From assembly GCF_014205055.1 (NCBI RefSeq), contig NZ_JACHMS010000001.1:124001-188000 (forward strand): a stretch of DNA of 64,000 bases, written 5' to 3'. A program made the translations under genes and the position numbers. This DNA comes from Streptomyces luteogriseus (GTDB lineage: Bacteria > Actinomycetota > Actinomycetes > Streptomycetales > Streptomycetaceae). Below the pieces are notes generated by a model. That model saw only the letters and a list, made by a program, of their open reading frames with translations, was not told the DNA's origin and ran no database searches. Every line of letters starts with the position of its first letter. Within the stretch, counting starts at the first letter, position 1. This document shows positions 18,811 to 28,287 of the stretch, in pieces.

Positions 18811-20574
18811 TCAGCCGATGTCGAAGGCATTCGGCAGTCCGAGGAGGTAGCGGGTGCGGTCGTGGCGTCTGAGGGGCTCCAGTTCGGGGGCTCTGTACAG
18901 GGGGGTCACGGCGCAGCGTCGTGCGGTGGATCCGGATCGGTCCAGCAGGGCGTTGACGGCCTGCCGGGCCGAGGAGTTGGCGCCCTCCATGGTGGCGAGG
19001 TCGATGGGCACGGCCACGTAGTCGCCGGCCAGGAAGAGGTTGGGGATCTTCGTGGCCGAGCGCGGGCGGTGGTGGAAGGTGCCCACCGGGTGAATGAGCA
19101 GTTGTTCGTCGTTGACGGGATGCGGCGTGCCAAGGCCGTCGACGGCGGGGTCGAGAAACCACGAGTGCAGCACGGAGTCCTTCAGAACCGTGCGGCCGCT
19201 GTCGTTGAGCGATGCCTTCAGCTGTGCCCACACTTCGCGTGCGACTTCGGTACGGGTGCATTGCTTGGCCGTCTTGCCGTACAGGATGCCCGGGCGATCC
19301 CACTCGGAGACGTCCACGGACAGGCAGTCCACGACCGTGCCGTCGCCGTAGTCGGCCGGAAAGTCGCGGCCGGGCCAGTGCTGGGCCTGGGCGATCGCTG
19401 TGAGTGACCACGGGGAGTCGATGAGGTCGAGGTGGCCGTGCAGGATCGGCGTGCGTTCGGTCAGGTAGAACTGAATGCCCGTCATCCAGTCCGTCTCCAG
19501 CCGGTCGCACTCGGCCAGCTGGGGGTCGGCTGCGCGGACGGCGGAGTTCCATGTGCGGCGGGCGTGCTCGACGGGCATCGCGGAGATGTAGTGGTCGGCG
19601 GTGACGGTCCGGCGCGCGCCTGAGGGGTCCTCCACGACGGCTCCGGCGATGGCACCCGCGCCCAGAGTCAGGTCCCGTACGGTCCAGCCGACGCGGAACT
19701 CGACCCCGAGTGACTTCAGGTAGGTCACCCAGGGGTCGATCCATGCCTCGTTGGTGGGCGCGTTGAGGATCCGGTCCAGTGGTCCGTCCGCGCCCCGCCC
19801 GAGGAGGTTGAAGGCGAAGGCCTCCAGCAGGGTGCCGACCGTGCGGGTGCTGGCCTCCTCCGCTTTGGTGGCGACGATGTTGCGGGTGATGCCGACGGCG
19901 AGGACCCGCTGGTAGTCGTAGGACATCCGTCCGGCCCGCACGAAGTCCCACCAGGGTGTCCGCTCCCATACGGTGTCGCGGCGCTGGTCGCAGCTGGTGA
20001 GGAAGACCAGGATGCGGTTGGCGAAGTAGAGGGCCTCGTGGAGGGGGAGGTGGAAGGCCGTGTCCAGAACCGCGGTGAAGGCGCGACGGATCTCGTCGGG
20101 GGTGAGTTCGGCCGGGGGGTTGTCGGGCCAGGGCAGCGGGATCCGGATGTCCTCGCGGCCACCCGACCTGGCGAACAGCATCTCCTTCGGGGCGACGAGG
20201 TTGTCGTGTACGCCGCCCGGGTTGCCGGGGAACGGGATGCGCCGCATCGTGTCGGGCAGGTTGTGGTAGATGCCGGGGATGAAGCGGAAGCCGTGCTCAC
20301 CCGGCAGGGGGCGTCGGCCGCCTGTGCCGCTGTCCGGTACGTCCATGCTGCGGGCCTTGCCGCCCAGTGCCTTGCGTTCGTAGACCGTGACCCGGAAGCC
20401 GCGCTCGGCCAGCTCATGGGCGGCCGTGAGCCCGGCGACTCCGCCACCCAGGACCGCCACGGTCTGTGATGTGGAGCCGTTCTCGGCCGAAGCCCGTTCC
20501 GGGATTCCGAGGACTGCTCCGCCGCCGGCGACAGCGGCAGTGCCCAGGAACCCTCTGCGCGTGGTGCCACTCAT
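18811..20574 (-). CDS. Tat-exported FAD-dependent amine-oxidase-like oxidoreductase
   Basis: A 587-residue flavoprotein. The N-terminus TTRRGFLGTAAVAGGG is a Tat signal. It is followed by the FAD dinucleotide motif VAVLGGGVAGLTAAHELAERG and YERKALGGKA, and ends with FLAGDYVAVPIDLATMEGA, the second FAD contact of the amine oxidase/phytoene desaturase superfamily. The closest known groups are hydroxysqualene- and carotenoid-desaturase-like enzymes; the substrate is not predictable. The ATG at 20574 is preferred to the ATG at 20580 because AAGGG abuts the first ATG but is six bases from the second. It is monocistronic and divergent from the SRPBCC gene. Confidence 0.87.
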   Translation of the reverse strand: MSGTTRRGFLGTAAVAGGGAVLGIPERASAENGSTSQTVAVLGGGVAGLTAAHELAERGFRVTVYERKALGGKARSMDVPDSGTGGRRPLPGEHGFRFIPGIYHNLPDTMRRIPFPGNPGGVHDNLVAPKEMLFARSGGREDIRIPLPWPDNPPAELTPDEIRRAFTAVLDTAFHLPLHEALYFANRILVFLTSCDQRRDTVWERTPWWDFVRAGRMSYDYQRVLAVGITRNIVATKAEEASTRTVGTLLEAFAFNLLGRGADGPLDRILNAPTNEAWIDPWVTYLKSLGVEFRVGWTVRDLTLGAGAIAGAVVEDPSGARRTVTADHYISAMPVEHARRTWNSAVRAADPQLAECDRLETDWMTGIQFYLTERTPILHGHLDLIDSPWSLTAIAQAQHWPGRDFPADYGDGTVVDCLSVDVSEWDRPGILYGKTAKQCTRTEVAREVWAQLKASLNDSGRTVLKDSVLHSWFLDPAVDGLGTPHPVNDEQLLIHPVGTFHHRPRSATKIPNLFLAGDYVAVPIDLATMEGANSSARQAVNALLDRSGSTARRCAVTPLYRAPELEPLRRHDRTRYLLGLPNAFDIG

Positions 20575-21075
20575 CGCCATCCCTTACCGTCGGTAACATC
20601 GGCCGCACGAGGATATGGGCGAGGCAACGATCCCGGAAGGCTGCCGGCGTAACTTGGCTTGATCGCACGGCACTTGGCGAGTCACGGCGCATCCCTGCCC
20701 TTCGGGGCGGCCGTGCTTGGCCGTCGGGTGGCCGGCAGACCGGCGCCGTTCCGCTTTCCGCCCGGCACCGGCATGACCACCACCAGCAGCAGCACCACCA
20801 GCACCAGCACCAGCAGGTTCCTGCGACGCGGCGTGCCGGTGTTCCTCACGAGGGCCCCGAGAGTCTCCGGCCGGCGCGTGGACTGCTGCGTCCGGCCCTA
20901 CGGCCCACGCCACTCGTTCAGCGCCGACGATGCGCCGTTCGGCCCGAAGCACGCGAGACTCGGACACACCGGGGTGAATCGAAGTGCACGATCTGGGAAC
21001 CGGAACAGAAGCCCTGACGCACGAGGGGAGGCCGGGTGCCCGGTCGCCCTGCTCTCTCACCGAGGAGAGACCACG
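20575..21075. other. Divergent intergenic region with a codon-repeat tract
   Basis: About 500 bases between the flavoprotein gene and the SRPBCC gene. The plus-strand frame of the SRPBCC gene is open throughout, but the sequence is low in family character and the AGGAGAG-preceded ATG at 21076 is a better start. The repeat at 20776-20814 lies in this region. Confidence 0.4.
20776..20814 (+). repeat. ACC/AGC trinucleotide tract
   Basis: Thirteen consecutive ACC or AGC triplets following an ATG at 20773; translated they give Thr and Ser only. It is in frame with the downstream SRPBCC gene. A slippage-prone microsatellite-like tract; no function assigned. Confidence 0.6.
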
Positions 21076-21690
21076 ATGGCGCACGAGGACGACGCCCAGC
21101 AGGCCGTGCCGAACACGCCGGGGGCCCTCGGCGACGGCGTCACGCGCCGCCGTCCACTGCGGGAGCGGCATGTCGAGGAGACGGTCGAGGTCGCGGTGCC
21201 GGTTCGGACGGCGTACAACCAGTGGACGCAGTTCAAGACCTTCCCGCGCTTCTCTGCCGTGGTGCGCGGCGTCGAACAGATCAGGCCCACCGTGACGGCC
21301 TGGACCATCGGCTACGGACCCCTGCGTCACCGTTTCGCGGTCGAGATCGTGGAGCAGGACCCCGACGCCTACCTGGCCTGGCGCGCTCTGGCGCAGAACC
21401 CCTCCCATCAGGGCGAGGTCGAGTTCAGGCCGACGGAGTCCGGCGGCACCGCGATCACTGTCCGGATGCTCCTGGAACCGCAGGGAGCCGCGAGGATCCT
21501 CACCCGCTCGTCCAGGGCCGCCCGGCTGACCGCCCGCCTGGTGCGCGGCGAACTCGTGAACTTCAAGGAGTTCATCGAAGGGCTCGGGCGGGAGGGCGGG
21601 GCCTGGCGCGGCATCATCCGCAACGGTCGCGTGCAGCACGATCACCCGGAACCGCCCAGGAGCCGCGTGGCCCAGTGGCCTGTCGGCTGA
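21076..21690 (+). CDS. SRPBCC (START-like cyclase/dehydrase) protein
   Basis: A 204-residue protein of the polyketide cyclase/dehydrase SRPBCC family: ETVEVAVPVRTAYNQWTQFK opens the helix-grip fold, FPRFSAVVRGVEQ follows, and a long C-terminal helix ends with LVNFKEFIEGLG. The family binds hydrophobic ligands in a cavity; the ligand here is unknown. ATG follows GAGGAGAG. It lies 36 bases upstream of the molybdopterin oxidoreductase, same strand, so the two are probably co-transcribed. Confidence 0.85.
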   Translation: MAHEDDAQQAVPNTPGALGDGVTRRRPLRERHVEETVEVAVPVRTAYNQWTQFKTFPRFSAVVRGVEQIRPTVTAWTIGYGPLRHRFAVEIVEQDPDAYLAWRALAQNPSHQGEVEFRPTESGGTAITVRMLLEPQGAARILTRSSRAARLTARLVRGELVNFKEFIEGLGREGGAWRGIIRNGRVQHDHPEPPRSRVAQWPVG

Positions 21691-21726
21691 CCGGCGCGCC
21701 GTTCACGGCAAGAGAAAGGCGAACCG

Positions 21727-24039
21727 ATGCAGAACCCGCCCGGCGAGGAGCCGGAGACCACCCTCTCCGTGACGCCGCCGAAGAAGTGGGCGGCCGGAGT
21801 CCCCGCGGTCGTGCACGCGCTGGAGTACTCCCTGGAGCAGACCTCCCCGCGCAGGACCGGGGTGGACCTGCTGACCATGAACCAGGTGGGCGGGATCGAC
21901 TGCCCCGGCTGCGCGTGGGCGGACCCGGCCCCCGGCCGGCGCCATCGCAACGAGTACTGCGAGAACGGCGCCAAGCACATCAACGACGAGGCCACCACGC
22001 GCCGGATCACCGCCGACTTCTTCCAAGAGCACAGCGTCCGTGACCTCGCCGCCCGCTCCGACAGGTGGCTCAACCAGCAGGGCCGGCTCACCGAGCCGAT
22101 GATCAAGCGGCCCGGCTCCGAGCACTACGAGCCCATCGGCTGGAACGACGCCCTGGGCGTCCTCGCGCGGGAACTGAAGACGCTGGACTCCCCCGACGAG
22201 GCCGTCTTCTACACCTCGGGCCGTGCCGGCAACGAAGCCGCCTTCGTCCTGCAGCTCTTCGCACGGGCCTTCGGCACCAACAATCTGCCCGACTGCAGCA
22301 ATATGTGCCACGAGTCCAGCGGCTTCGCCCTGAGCGAGACCCTGGGCACCGGCAAGGGCACCGTCACCCTCGACGACCTCCACCACGCCGACCTGATCTT
22401 CCTGGTGGGGCAGAATCCGGGCAGCAACCACCCTCGCCAGCTCTCCGCCCTGGAGGAGGCCAAGCGCAACGGCGGACGGATCGTGGCGGTCAACCCGCTG
22501 CCGGAGGCCGGGCTGCGGCGCTTCAAGAACCCGCAGAAGCCGAGCGGGATCGTCGGGCGCGGCACCCAGATCGCCGACCGCTTCCTGCACATCAAGCCCG
22601 GCGGTGATCTCGCCCTGTTCCAGGCCCTCAACCGTCTGCTGCTGGAGGCCGAGGACGTCCGGCCCGGCACCGTCCTGGACCATGACTTCATCAACGCCCA
22701 CACCTCCGGCTTCGAGGAGTTCGCCGAGCACGCCCGCACCGTCGACTGGGACGACGTGCGCGCCGCGACCGGACTGACCCGCCAGGAGATCGAGAAGGTC
22801 CGCGACGAGGTACTGAAGAGCGAACGTGTCATCGTCTGCTGGGCGATGGGCATCACCCAGCACAAGCACGGCGTGCCCACCGTCCGGGAGATCGTCAACT
22901 TCCTGATGCTGCGCGGCAATCTGGGGCGAGCCGGCACCGGCGCCTGTCCGGTGCGCGGCCACAGCAACGTCCAGGGCGACCGCACCATGGGCATCTGGGA
23001 GCAGATGCCGGACACCTTCCTCGACGCCCTGCAGAAAGAGTTCGGCTTCGACCCGCCGCGCCCGCACGGTCTGGACTCGGTGGACTCGATCAAGGCGATG
23101 CGGGAGGGCCGCGTCAAGGTCTTCCTCGCCCTGGCCGGCAACTTCGTCCGGGCCGCTCCCGACAGCGAGGTCACCGAGAAGGCGATGCGCTCGTGCAGGC
23201 TGACCGCCCACATCTCCACCAAGCTCAACCGCTCGCACACCGTCTGCGGCGACACCGCGCTGATCCTGCCGACCCTGGGACGCACCGAGCGTGACGTGCA
23301 GGCCGGTGGCGAGCAGTTCGTCACCGTCGAGAACTCCATGAGCGAGGTGCACACCTCCCAGGGCCGCCTGGAGCCGGCCTCCACGCTGCTGCTCAGCGAA
23401 GTCGCCATCCTGTGCCGGCTCGCCCGCCACACCCTGGACGGCAAGACGGACATCCCCTGGGACGAGTTCGAGGGTGACTACGACACCATCCGCGACCGCA
23501 TCTCCCGCATCGTGCCGGGCTTCCACGACTTCAACGCACGGGTCACCCGCCCCGGTGGCTTCCAACTGCCCAACCCGGTCAACGAGGGCGTCTTCAACAC
23601 CAAGGTCGGCAAGGCCCTGTTCACCTGCAACGAGCGCGTGGTCCCCCGGGCACCCGAGGGTCACCTGCTCCTGCAGACGCTGCGCTCGCACGACCAGTGG
23701 AACACCGTTCCCTACAGCGACAACGACCGCTACCGGGGCATCCACGGCAGCCGGCACGTCGTGCTCGTCAATCCGGCCGACCTGACCGAGCTCGGCCTCG
23801 CCCAGGGCGATCACGTCGACCTGGTGAGCGTCTGGGCGGACGGCACCGAGCGCCGGGCCGAGAACTTCCAGGTCGTGCCCTATCCGGCCGCCAAGGGCTC
23901 GGCCGCCGCCTACTACCCCGAGACGAACGTCCTGGTACCGCTGGACAGCGTCGCCGACATCAGCAACCAGCCCACGTCGAAGGGCATCATCATCCGCCTC
24001 GAACCCACCCCCGCCCGGACACGTCCCACACCCGCCTGA
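21727..24039 (+). CDS. Molybdopterin oxidoreductase, FdhF/YdeP family
   Basis: A 770-residue cytoplasmic oxidoreductase of the formate-dehydrogenase-alpha-like YdeP group (about 760 residues). Features: GIDCPGCAWADP with two cysteines near the N-terminus, CSNMCHESSGFALSETLGTG around residues 195-215, VGQNPGSNHPRQL, and the C-terminal molybdopterin dinucleotide-binding region with HDQWNTVPYSDNDRYRGIHG. No four-cysteine ferredoxin cluster with normal spacing is seen, consistent with YdeP-type enzymes lacking a classical [4Fe-4S] N-terminus. Formate is the usual suggestion for substrate, but YdeP members are biochemically uncertain. In E. coli ydeP is linked to acid resistance. Confidence 0.9.
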   Translation: MQNPPGEEPETTLSVTPPKKWAAGVPAVVHALEYSLEQTSPRRTGVDLLTMNQVGGIDCPGCAWADPAPGRRHRNEYCENGAKHINDEATTRRITADFFQEHSVRDLAARSDRWLNQQGRLTEPMIKRPGSEHYEPIGWNDALGVLARELKTLDSPDEAVFYTSGRAGNEAAFVLQLFARAFGTNNLPDCSNMCHESSGFALSETLGTGKGTVTLDDLHHADLIFLVGQNPGSNHPRQLSALEEAKRNGGRIVAVNPLPEAGLRRFKNPQKPSGIVGRGTQIADRFLHIKPGGDLALFQALNRLLLEAEDVRPGTVLDHDFINAHTSGFEEFAEHARTVDWDDVRAATGLTRQEIEKVRDEVLKSERVIVCWAMGITQHKHGVPTVREIVNFLMLRGNLGRAGTGACPVRGHSNVQGDRTMGIWEQMPDTFLDALQKEFGFDPPRPHGLDSVDSIKAMREGRVKVFLALAGNFVRAAPDSEVTEKAMRSCRLTAHISTKLNRSHTVCGDTALILPTLGRTERDVQAGGEQFVTVENSMSEVHTSQGRLEPASTLLLSEVAILCRLARHTLDGKTDIPWDEFEGDYDTIRDRISRIVPGFHDFNARVTRPGGFQLPNPVNEGVFNTKVGKALFTCNERVVPRAPEGHLLLQTLRSHDQWNTVPYSDNDRYRGIHGSRHVVLVNPADLTELGLAQGDHVDLVSVWADGTERRAENFQVVPYPAAKGSAAAYYPETNVLVPLDSVADISNQPTSKGIIIRLEPTPARTRPTPA

Positions 24040-24113
24040 CCTACGGCACGATCCCGACCGGGCCCGCGACGGCAACGGCTGCGACGGGATCCGCCCAGTG
24101 TTCCTGTCCCACC

Positions 24114-24446
24114 TCAAGGGCCCGGCCCCGGGGACGGATGCGACACGCCCTGGGCAGCCCCGACGCATCGGCCGTCGGAGCACGAGGCCACACAGGCGCA
24201 ACAGCCGGCGCAGGCGTGAACCGGCCGCGATCCGCCCGTCCTTGGGTGCGAAGGAGCATGCGGCATCCCGACCCCACTCGCTGACGGAGACGGGTGGGCA
24301 CGCTCGTACTGGTCGTGCCAAGCGACGATCGTGAAGAGCAGCGCAACGGCTGCCAGGAGCAGTTGGGCCGCACCTGCGAGCGGATGCGCCGAGCACAGGA
24401 AGATCACGGCTACCACGAGGATGGTTCTCCGGCGATCGCGTGACAC
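24114..24446 (-). CDS. Possible small membrane protein
   Basis: From a GTG at 24446, SRDRRRTILVVAVIFLCSAH starts a 110-residue product with two adjacent hydrophobic segments (ILVVAVIFLCSA and AAQLLLAAVALLFTIVAW), then a charged and Cys-rich tail. Small actinomycete membrane proteins look like this, but the tail is low-complexity and no ribosome binding site is obvious. The rest of the 24040-24794 gap shows no other gene. Confidence 0.4.
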   Translation of the reverse strand: MSRDRRRTILVVAVIFLCSAHPLAGAAQLLLAAVALLFTIVAWHDQYERAHPSPSASGVGMPHAPSHPRTGGSRPVHACAGCCACVASCSDGRCVGAAQGVSHPSPGPGP

Positions 24447-24794
24447 GCGTACTCCGCTCGAAGCGCATGGACACACGCTCGTACGTGACACCGTGCACTG
24501 CAGATTCATCGGGCCGAGACCGCGTCGTTGCCGAACTGAGCATCCGCCAGGGCCTCTTCGACTCGAATTGCAAGGTGAAGGGCATGCCCGCGCCGACGGC
24601 CGGATCTCGTCACTATGACGGCATTCGGCCAACACTCCACCCCCTTTCCGTCTTCCGGACAACCGCGCAACCGTCCCGGTCCTCTCACAGCGCGGGCGGA
24701 ACACAACGCCTCTCACATGACGGCCCCGGCCCGGACCTCGTGGACGTACCGTGCCGCCTGCTTCCTTCTCACAGCACCGGAGGACGAGGGAACC

Positions 24795-26552
24795 ATGACC
24801 AGAAGACGCACTGCTCGGCTACGGCGTACGCTGCTCGCCGGCACCACGGCCATCGCCGTGACGGCCGTCACGGCCGGCATCGTGGCCGCAGCTCAGGAGC
24901 CTGCGAAGGCCGCAAAGGGTCCCGAGCTGAGCCTCGTCGCGGCGACCACTTCGGTGACGCTCACCTCCTGGAAGGAGGATCCGGGTGTGTACTTGGACCT
25001 CGGCACCTACCTCGTCGCCGAGAAAGCGCCCCTCGAGCTGAAGGTGACCCGGAAGTCCTACAAGGACCCGGTGACTGTCACCCAGACCGTGTACGAAGGC
25101 GGCAAGGCCAAGGCGAAGAAGCTGCCCAAGGGCACCGTGAAGGACTTCTCCGGGCTGCCCGGCTTCGCAGAGATCACCCTGACAGACAAGGCCGGCAAGA
25201 AGGTCCTCACCCGCAGCGAGAGCTTCTGCCCGAACAACGCCAGCGGCCGAGTGCGACCCGACGCGCCCTCCACCTCCAAGTATCCGGAGAGCTGTCCCAC
25301 CAACCCCTTCACCCTCGGCTCCGTGTGGGGCGTCGAGAAGGGCTGGGCGTCCAACACCTACGCGGGCTCCTACGGCGAGCCGGTCCAGCTGCCGGCCGGT
25401 ACGTACACGGCCAAGGTCGGTGTCACCAAGAAGTACCGCGACCTGTTCGGCATCACCGGCAAAACGGCCACGGTCAAGGTGACCGTGGTGGAACGAAGCG
25501 AGGAGGACGAGGAGAGCTCCACCGGGGCGGCGCCCCGCTCCGCCAAGTCCGGAGAGCACGCCGGGCACGGTGCCGGTCACCAGGCGCCGACCGCGCACGC
25601 CGGTCACGGGCCGGGGCATGCCCCGAGTCCCGCCGAGGCCGCCGCGCCGGTGACGAGCGGTGCGGGTCCCTCGTACAACGTCGGCCACGGTCCGCTGAAG
25701 GCCGCGCCGCCGGCCCTGCCGTGGGCGCTGAAGAAGAAGCAGATGTCCGCACAGTCTCCGCAGGCCGGGGACATCGGCGGCCAGACCGACGGTTCGCGTC
25801 AGGCGCCCGCTCTCAAGCCGCTGTCGAAGCGGCCCGCCGGCAAGCCCTCCGTCCCGGACGTCCCCAAGCCGGACCTGCGCTCGCTGCCGGCCTACGGCAT
25901 CACGATCAGCGACGGCGACGAGGACGTCCCGGGCAAGGACTACCTGGCGTTCAGCGCCAACGTCTGGAACGCCGGCCCGGCGCAGCTCGTGGTGGACGGG
26001 TTCCGCAAGCCCGGCAAGGCCAAGATGGACGCCTTCCAGTACTTCTACGACGCCAAGGGCAAGCAGGTCGGCTACACCCCCACCGGCACCATGGAGTGGG
26101 ACCCGCGCCCGGGGCATGTGCACTGGCACTTCACCGACTTCGCCAGCTACCGGCTGCTGAAGGCCGACAAGAAGGAGGCAGTGCGCAGCGGCAAGGAAGC
26201 GTTCTGCCTGGCCAACACCGACGCGATCGACTACACGGTGAAGAACGCCAACTGGCACCCGTACAACACGGACCTGGCCACCGCCTGCGGCGAGGAGAAC
26301 TCGATCTCCGTCCGCGAGGTGCTGGACGTCGGATCCGGTGACACGTACACCCAGGACCTGCCGGGCCAGTCGTTCGACATCACCGGTGTGCCCAACGGCA
26401 CCTACTACATCCAGGTGCTGGCCAACCCCGAGAAGCGGCTGAAGGAAACCAACCTCGGCAACAACAGCGCCCTGCGGAAGATCGTGCTCGGCGGCGAGCC
26501 GGGCAAGCGGACGGTCACCGTGCCGGCGCACGACCTGGTGAACGCCAACTGA
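24795..26552 (+). CDS. Secreted lysyl oxidase
   Basis: A 585-residue exported copper amine oxidase of the lysyl oxidase family. The signal peptide (RRTLLAGTTAIAVTAVTAG) is followed by an Ig-like N-terminal domain (about 40-235), a His/Gly-rich linker (about 245-280, many HGAGH-type repeats) and the lysyl oxidase domain, which contains the copper motif HVHWHF (H441, H443, H445). Lysyl oxidases oxidise peptidyl-lysine to allysine, releasing NH3 and H2O2, with a lysine tyrosylquinone cofactor. The His-rich linker may load copper (inference). The ATG at 24795 follows GAGGACGAGGG. A strong hairpin terminator follows. Confidence 0.88.
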   Translation: MTRRRTARLRRTLLAGTTAIAVTAVTAGIVAAAQEPAKAAKGPELSLVAATTSVTLTSWKEDPGVYLDLGTYLVAEKAPLELKVTRKSYKDPVTVTQTVYEGGKAKAKKLPKGTVKDFSGLPGFAEITLTDKAGKKVLTRSESFCPNNASGRVRPDAPSTSKYPESCPTNPFTLGSVWGVEKGWASNTYAGSYGEPVQLPAGTYTAKVGVTKKYRDLFGITGKTATVKVTVVERSEEDEESSTGAAPRSAKSGEHAGHGAGHQAPTAHAGHGPGHAPSPAEAAAPVTSGAGPSYNVGHGPLKAAPPALPWALKKKQMSAQSPQAGDIGGQTDGSRQAPALKPLSKRPAGKPSVPDVPKPDLRSLPAYGITISDGDEDVPGKDYLAFSANVWNAGPAQLVVDGFRKPGKAKMDAFQYFYDAKGKQVGYTPTGTMEWDPRPGHVHWHFTDFASYRLLKADKKEAVRSGKEAFCLANTDAIDYTVKNANWHPYNTDLATACGEENSISVREVLDVGSGDTYTQDLPGQSFDITGVPNGTYYIQVLANPEKRLKETNLGNNSALRKIVLGGEPGKRTVTVPAHDLVNAN

Positions 26553-26573
26553 CCCTGCCGCGCGGCTGAGAGG

Positions 26574-26604
26574 GCGTCCCCGCCCGAGAGCAGGGCGGGG
26601 ACGC
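26574..26604 (+). terminator. Terminator of the lysyl oxidase gene
   Basis: Perfect 12-bp stem (GCGTCCCCGCCC with GGGCGGGGACGC), 7-base loop, 22 bases after the stop. No U-tract, as is usual in streptomycetes. Confidence 0.75.
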
Positions 26605-26674
26605 GACGTGTTCCGCGGCAACCCGACTACACCGAGCGGCTCACCATCCTCCGCCCTGAGGCAAGGTACTGACG

Positions 26675-27205
26675 ATGGCACACACGACACGGCTCACCCG
26701 CTTCGCACTGTCCGGCGTCGTCGTCGCGGGCGGACTTCTGACGGGCTGCGCGTCGGACGACAGGTCCCTGACGTATCAGACCGACTACAGCGATCACCGG
26801 CCCCTGCGGGTCGTCGGCTTCCCCTCCGCCGGAAGTCTCGAGACGGTGCAGAAGGCCGTGTGGCGGCTCGCCGACGGTGACACCGACGGGCTGGCGGCGC
26901 TCGCCGTCGACGACACGCAGGCCGATGTCACGGCCCGCAACTGGGTCAAGGCTTTCGGCGCCGCCGCCAAGGAGAACGTGACTGCCGACTTCTACGACGA
27001 GGGTTCCGTCCGTCAGGTCGTGGTCCTGTACTTCGCCGGGAGCGGTCAGATCAAGGACATCGAGGCCCGCATCGGCGAGGACGGCTCCTGGGGGCTCACC
27101 CTCGCCGAACCCGACCCGTCCGAGGCGGCGGCCGAACCCACCTGGGTCCCGCCGAAGCCCGGCGGCTCCGGTTCCCGCACCTCCGGCGCCCCGTCCGGAA
27201 GCTGA
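26675..27205 (+). CDS. Small lipoprotein, unknown function
   Basis: A 176-residue lipoprotein. The signal peptide ends in LLTGC. The mature protein has an alpha/beta segment (LETVQKAVWRLADGDTDGLA, then VVLYFAGSGQIKDIEARIG) and a Pro/Ser-rich C-terminal tail. I do not recognise the family with certainty; it resembles small actinomycete lipoproteins with an NTF2-like fold. It stands alone between two terminators. Confidence 0.78.
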   Translation: MAHTTRLTRFALSGVVVAGGLLTGCASDDRSLTYQTDYSDHRPLRVVGFPSAGSLETVQKAVWRLADGDTDGLAALAVDDTQADVTARNWVKAFGAAAKENVTADFYDEGSVRQVVVLYFAGSGQIKDIEARIGEDGSWGLTLAEPDPSEAAAEPTWVPPKPGGSGSRTSGAPSGS

Positions 27206-27228
27206 CGGGCCACCTGCCCCCGCCCTTC

Positions 27229-27264
27229 GAGGACCGCACTCCGGCCAAGCAGGGTGCGGTCCTC
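27229..27264. terminator. Bidirectional terminator
   Basis: Perfect 11-bp stem (GAGGACCGCAC with GTGCGGTCCTC), 14-base loop, located between the convergent lipoprotein gene and the membrane-protein gene. Confidence 0.75.
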
Positions 27265-27270
27265 CGCAAC

Positions 27271-28287
27271 TCACGGACCGCCACGGACTCCTGGCGCGTT
27301 CTCAGCGCACCTGGGACGTGTACGGGCCGACCGCAGGTGCTCGTGGAGGGCCGCGAAGGCGGTGAACGTGAGAGGGAGGGTCACTGCCGCGGCGACCAGG
27401 AGGCCGACGAGGACGGGTGCGAGGATGCCGGCGTAGTACGCGGCGAAGAAGTTGCCCGTTGCGTGTTCGAGAAGGGCTCGAACCACGGGGCGCAGCGGCA
27501 GACAGAGCTCCGTCGCCAGCCGTACCGTCCCGGCGGTGAGCGCGGCCAGCGGCAGCGCGAGGGCGAGGAGGCGGGCGAATCCCGAGCCCGTCCAGGTCAG
27601 TGACCACGAGCGGCGCAGGGCCGCGCGCGGTCCGAGTCCGGCCGCTGCCGCCGCGGGGGCCAGGGAGAGGGCCAGGCGCAGCAGCACGGCGATCGACACG
27701 GCAGCCGCAGGAGAAGCCTCGACGAGTGCGTGGGGCCACGATCCGCGGTCCAAGGGCTCGGGGGTGTCGAGCTGGTAGCCGGTGAGGCGGTCCGCCACGA
27801 CCGTGGCGAGCACCGGCAGGGGCCATACGATCAGGCCGCGCAGCGCGTACACGGCGAGCACCCGTCGGAGTCGCACGGCATCCGCGACGTGTGACTCGTC
27901 CCCCCGCGAGTGCCCGTGAGTTCCTGCTGCGACCGCCCGGGAGCACACGCTTTGCAGGGCCGCGCTGCCTGTGCCCAGCAGGAGCAGGAAGAGCGGGAGC
28001 GTGCCGAGGGCGACCAGCGCCAGGTCGGTGTGGTCGTGAAGGTAGGGGTCCTCGGCGTGGCGGTACCAGATGCGTTGGTTCCGCATGTGGGTGAAGACCG
28101 GCCAGGCGAGCGCGAACATCGTGGCCGTCATCAGCAGCGCGACCAGTCCGCACAGGCTGACGACGCGCGCTGTCGCACCCGCCACGGTGCCACGGTGTCG
28201 TCGCAGGACGGCGAAGGTGGTGGCGGCGACCCCGCGTTCGGGGCTCCCGCCCGTGGGTGGCACCGCGCGGTCGATCTGTGTGGGCAT
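27271..28287 (-). CDS. Polytopic membrane protein, unknown
   Basis: A 338-residue integral membrane protein with about six hydrophobic segments (for example VVSLCGLVALLMTATMFALA, LALVALGTLPLFLLLLGTG, VLVGLLVAAAVTLPLTF). It lacks motifs of known transporters. The arrangement resembles actinomycete glycerophosphodiester-phosphodiesterase-type membrane domains, but this is weak. It is bounded by terminators on both sides, so it is monocistronic. Confidence 0.75.
   Translation of the reverse strand: MPTQIDRAVPPTGGSPERGVAATTFAVLRRHRGTVAGATARVVSLCGLVALLMTATMFALAWPVFTHMRNQRIWYRHAEDPYLHDHTDLALVALGTLPLFLLLLGTGSAALQSVCSRAVAAGTHGHSRGDESHVADAVRLRRVLAVYALRGLIVWPLPVLATVVADRLTGYQLDTPEPLDRGSWPHALVEASPAAAVSIAVLLRLALSLAPAAAAAGLGPRAALRRSWSLTWTGSGFARLLALALPLAALTAGTVRLATELCLPLRPVVRALLEHATGNFFAAYYAGILAPVLVGLLVAAAVTLPLTFTAFAALHEHLRSARTRPRCAENAPGVRGGP

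Noticed and set aside
21703..24585. Long minus-strand open frame opposite the YdeP-type gene
   Set aside because: Antisense artefact of high GC; the plus strand has conserved oxidoreductase motifs.
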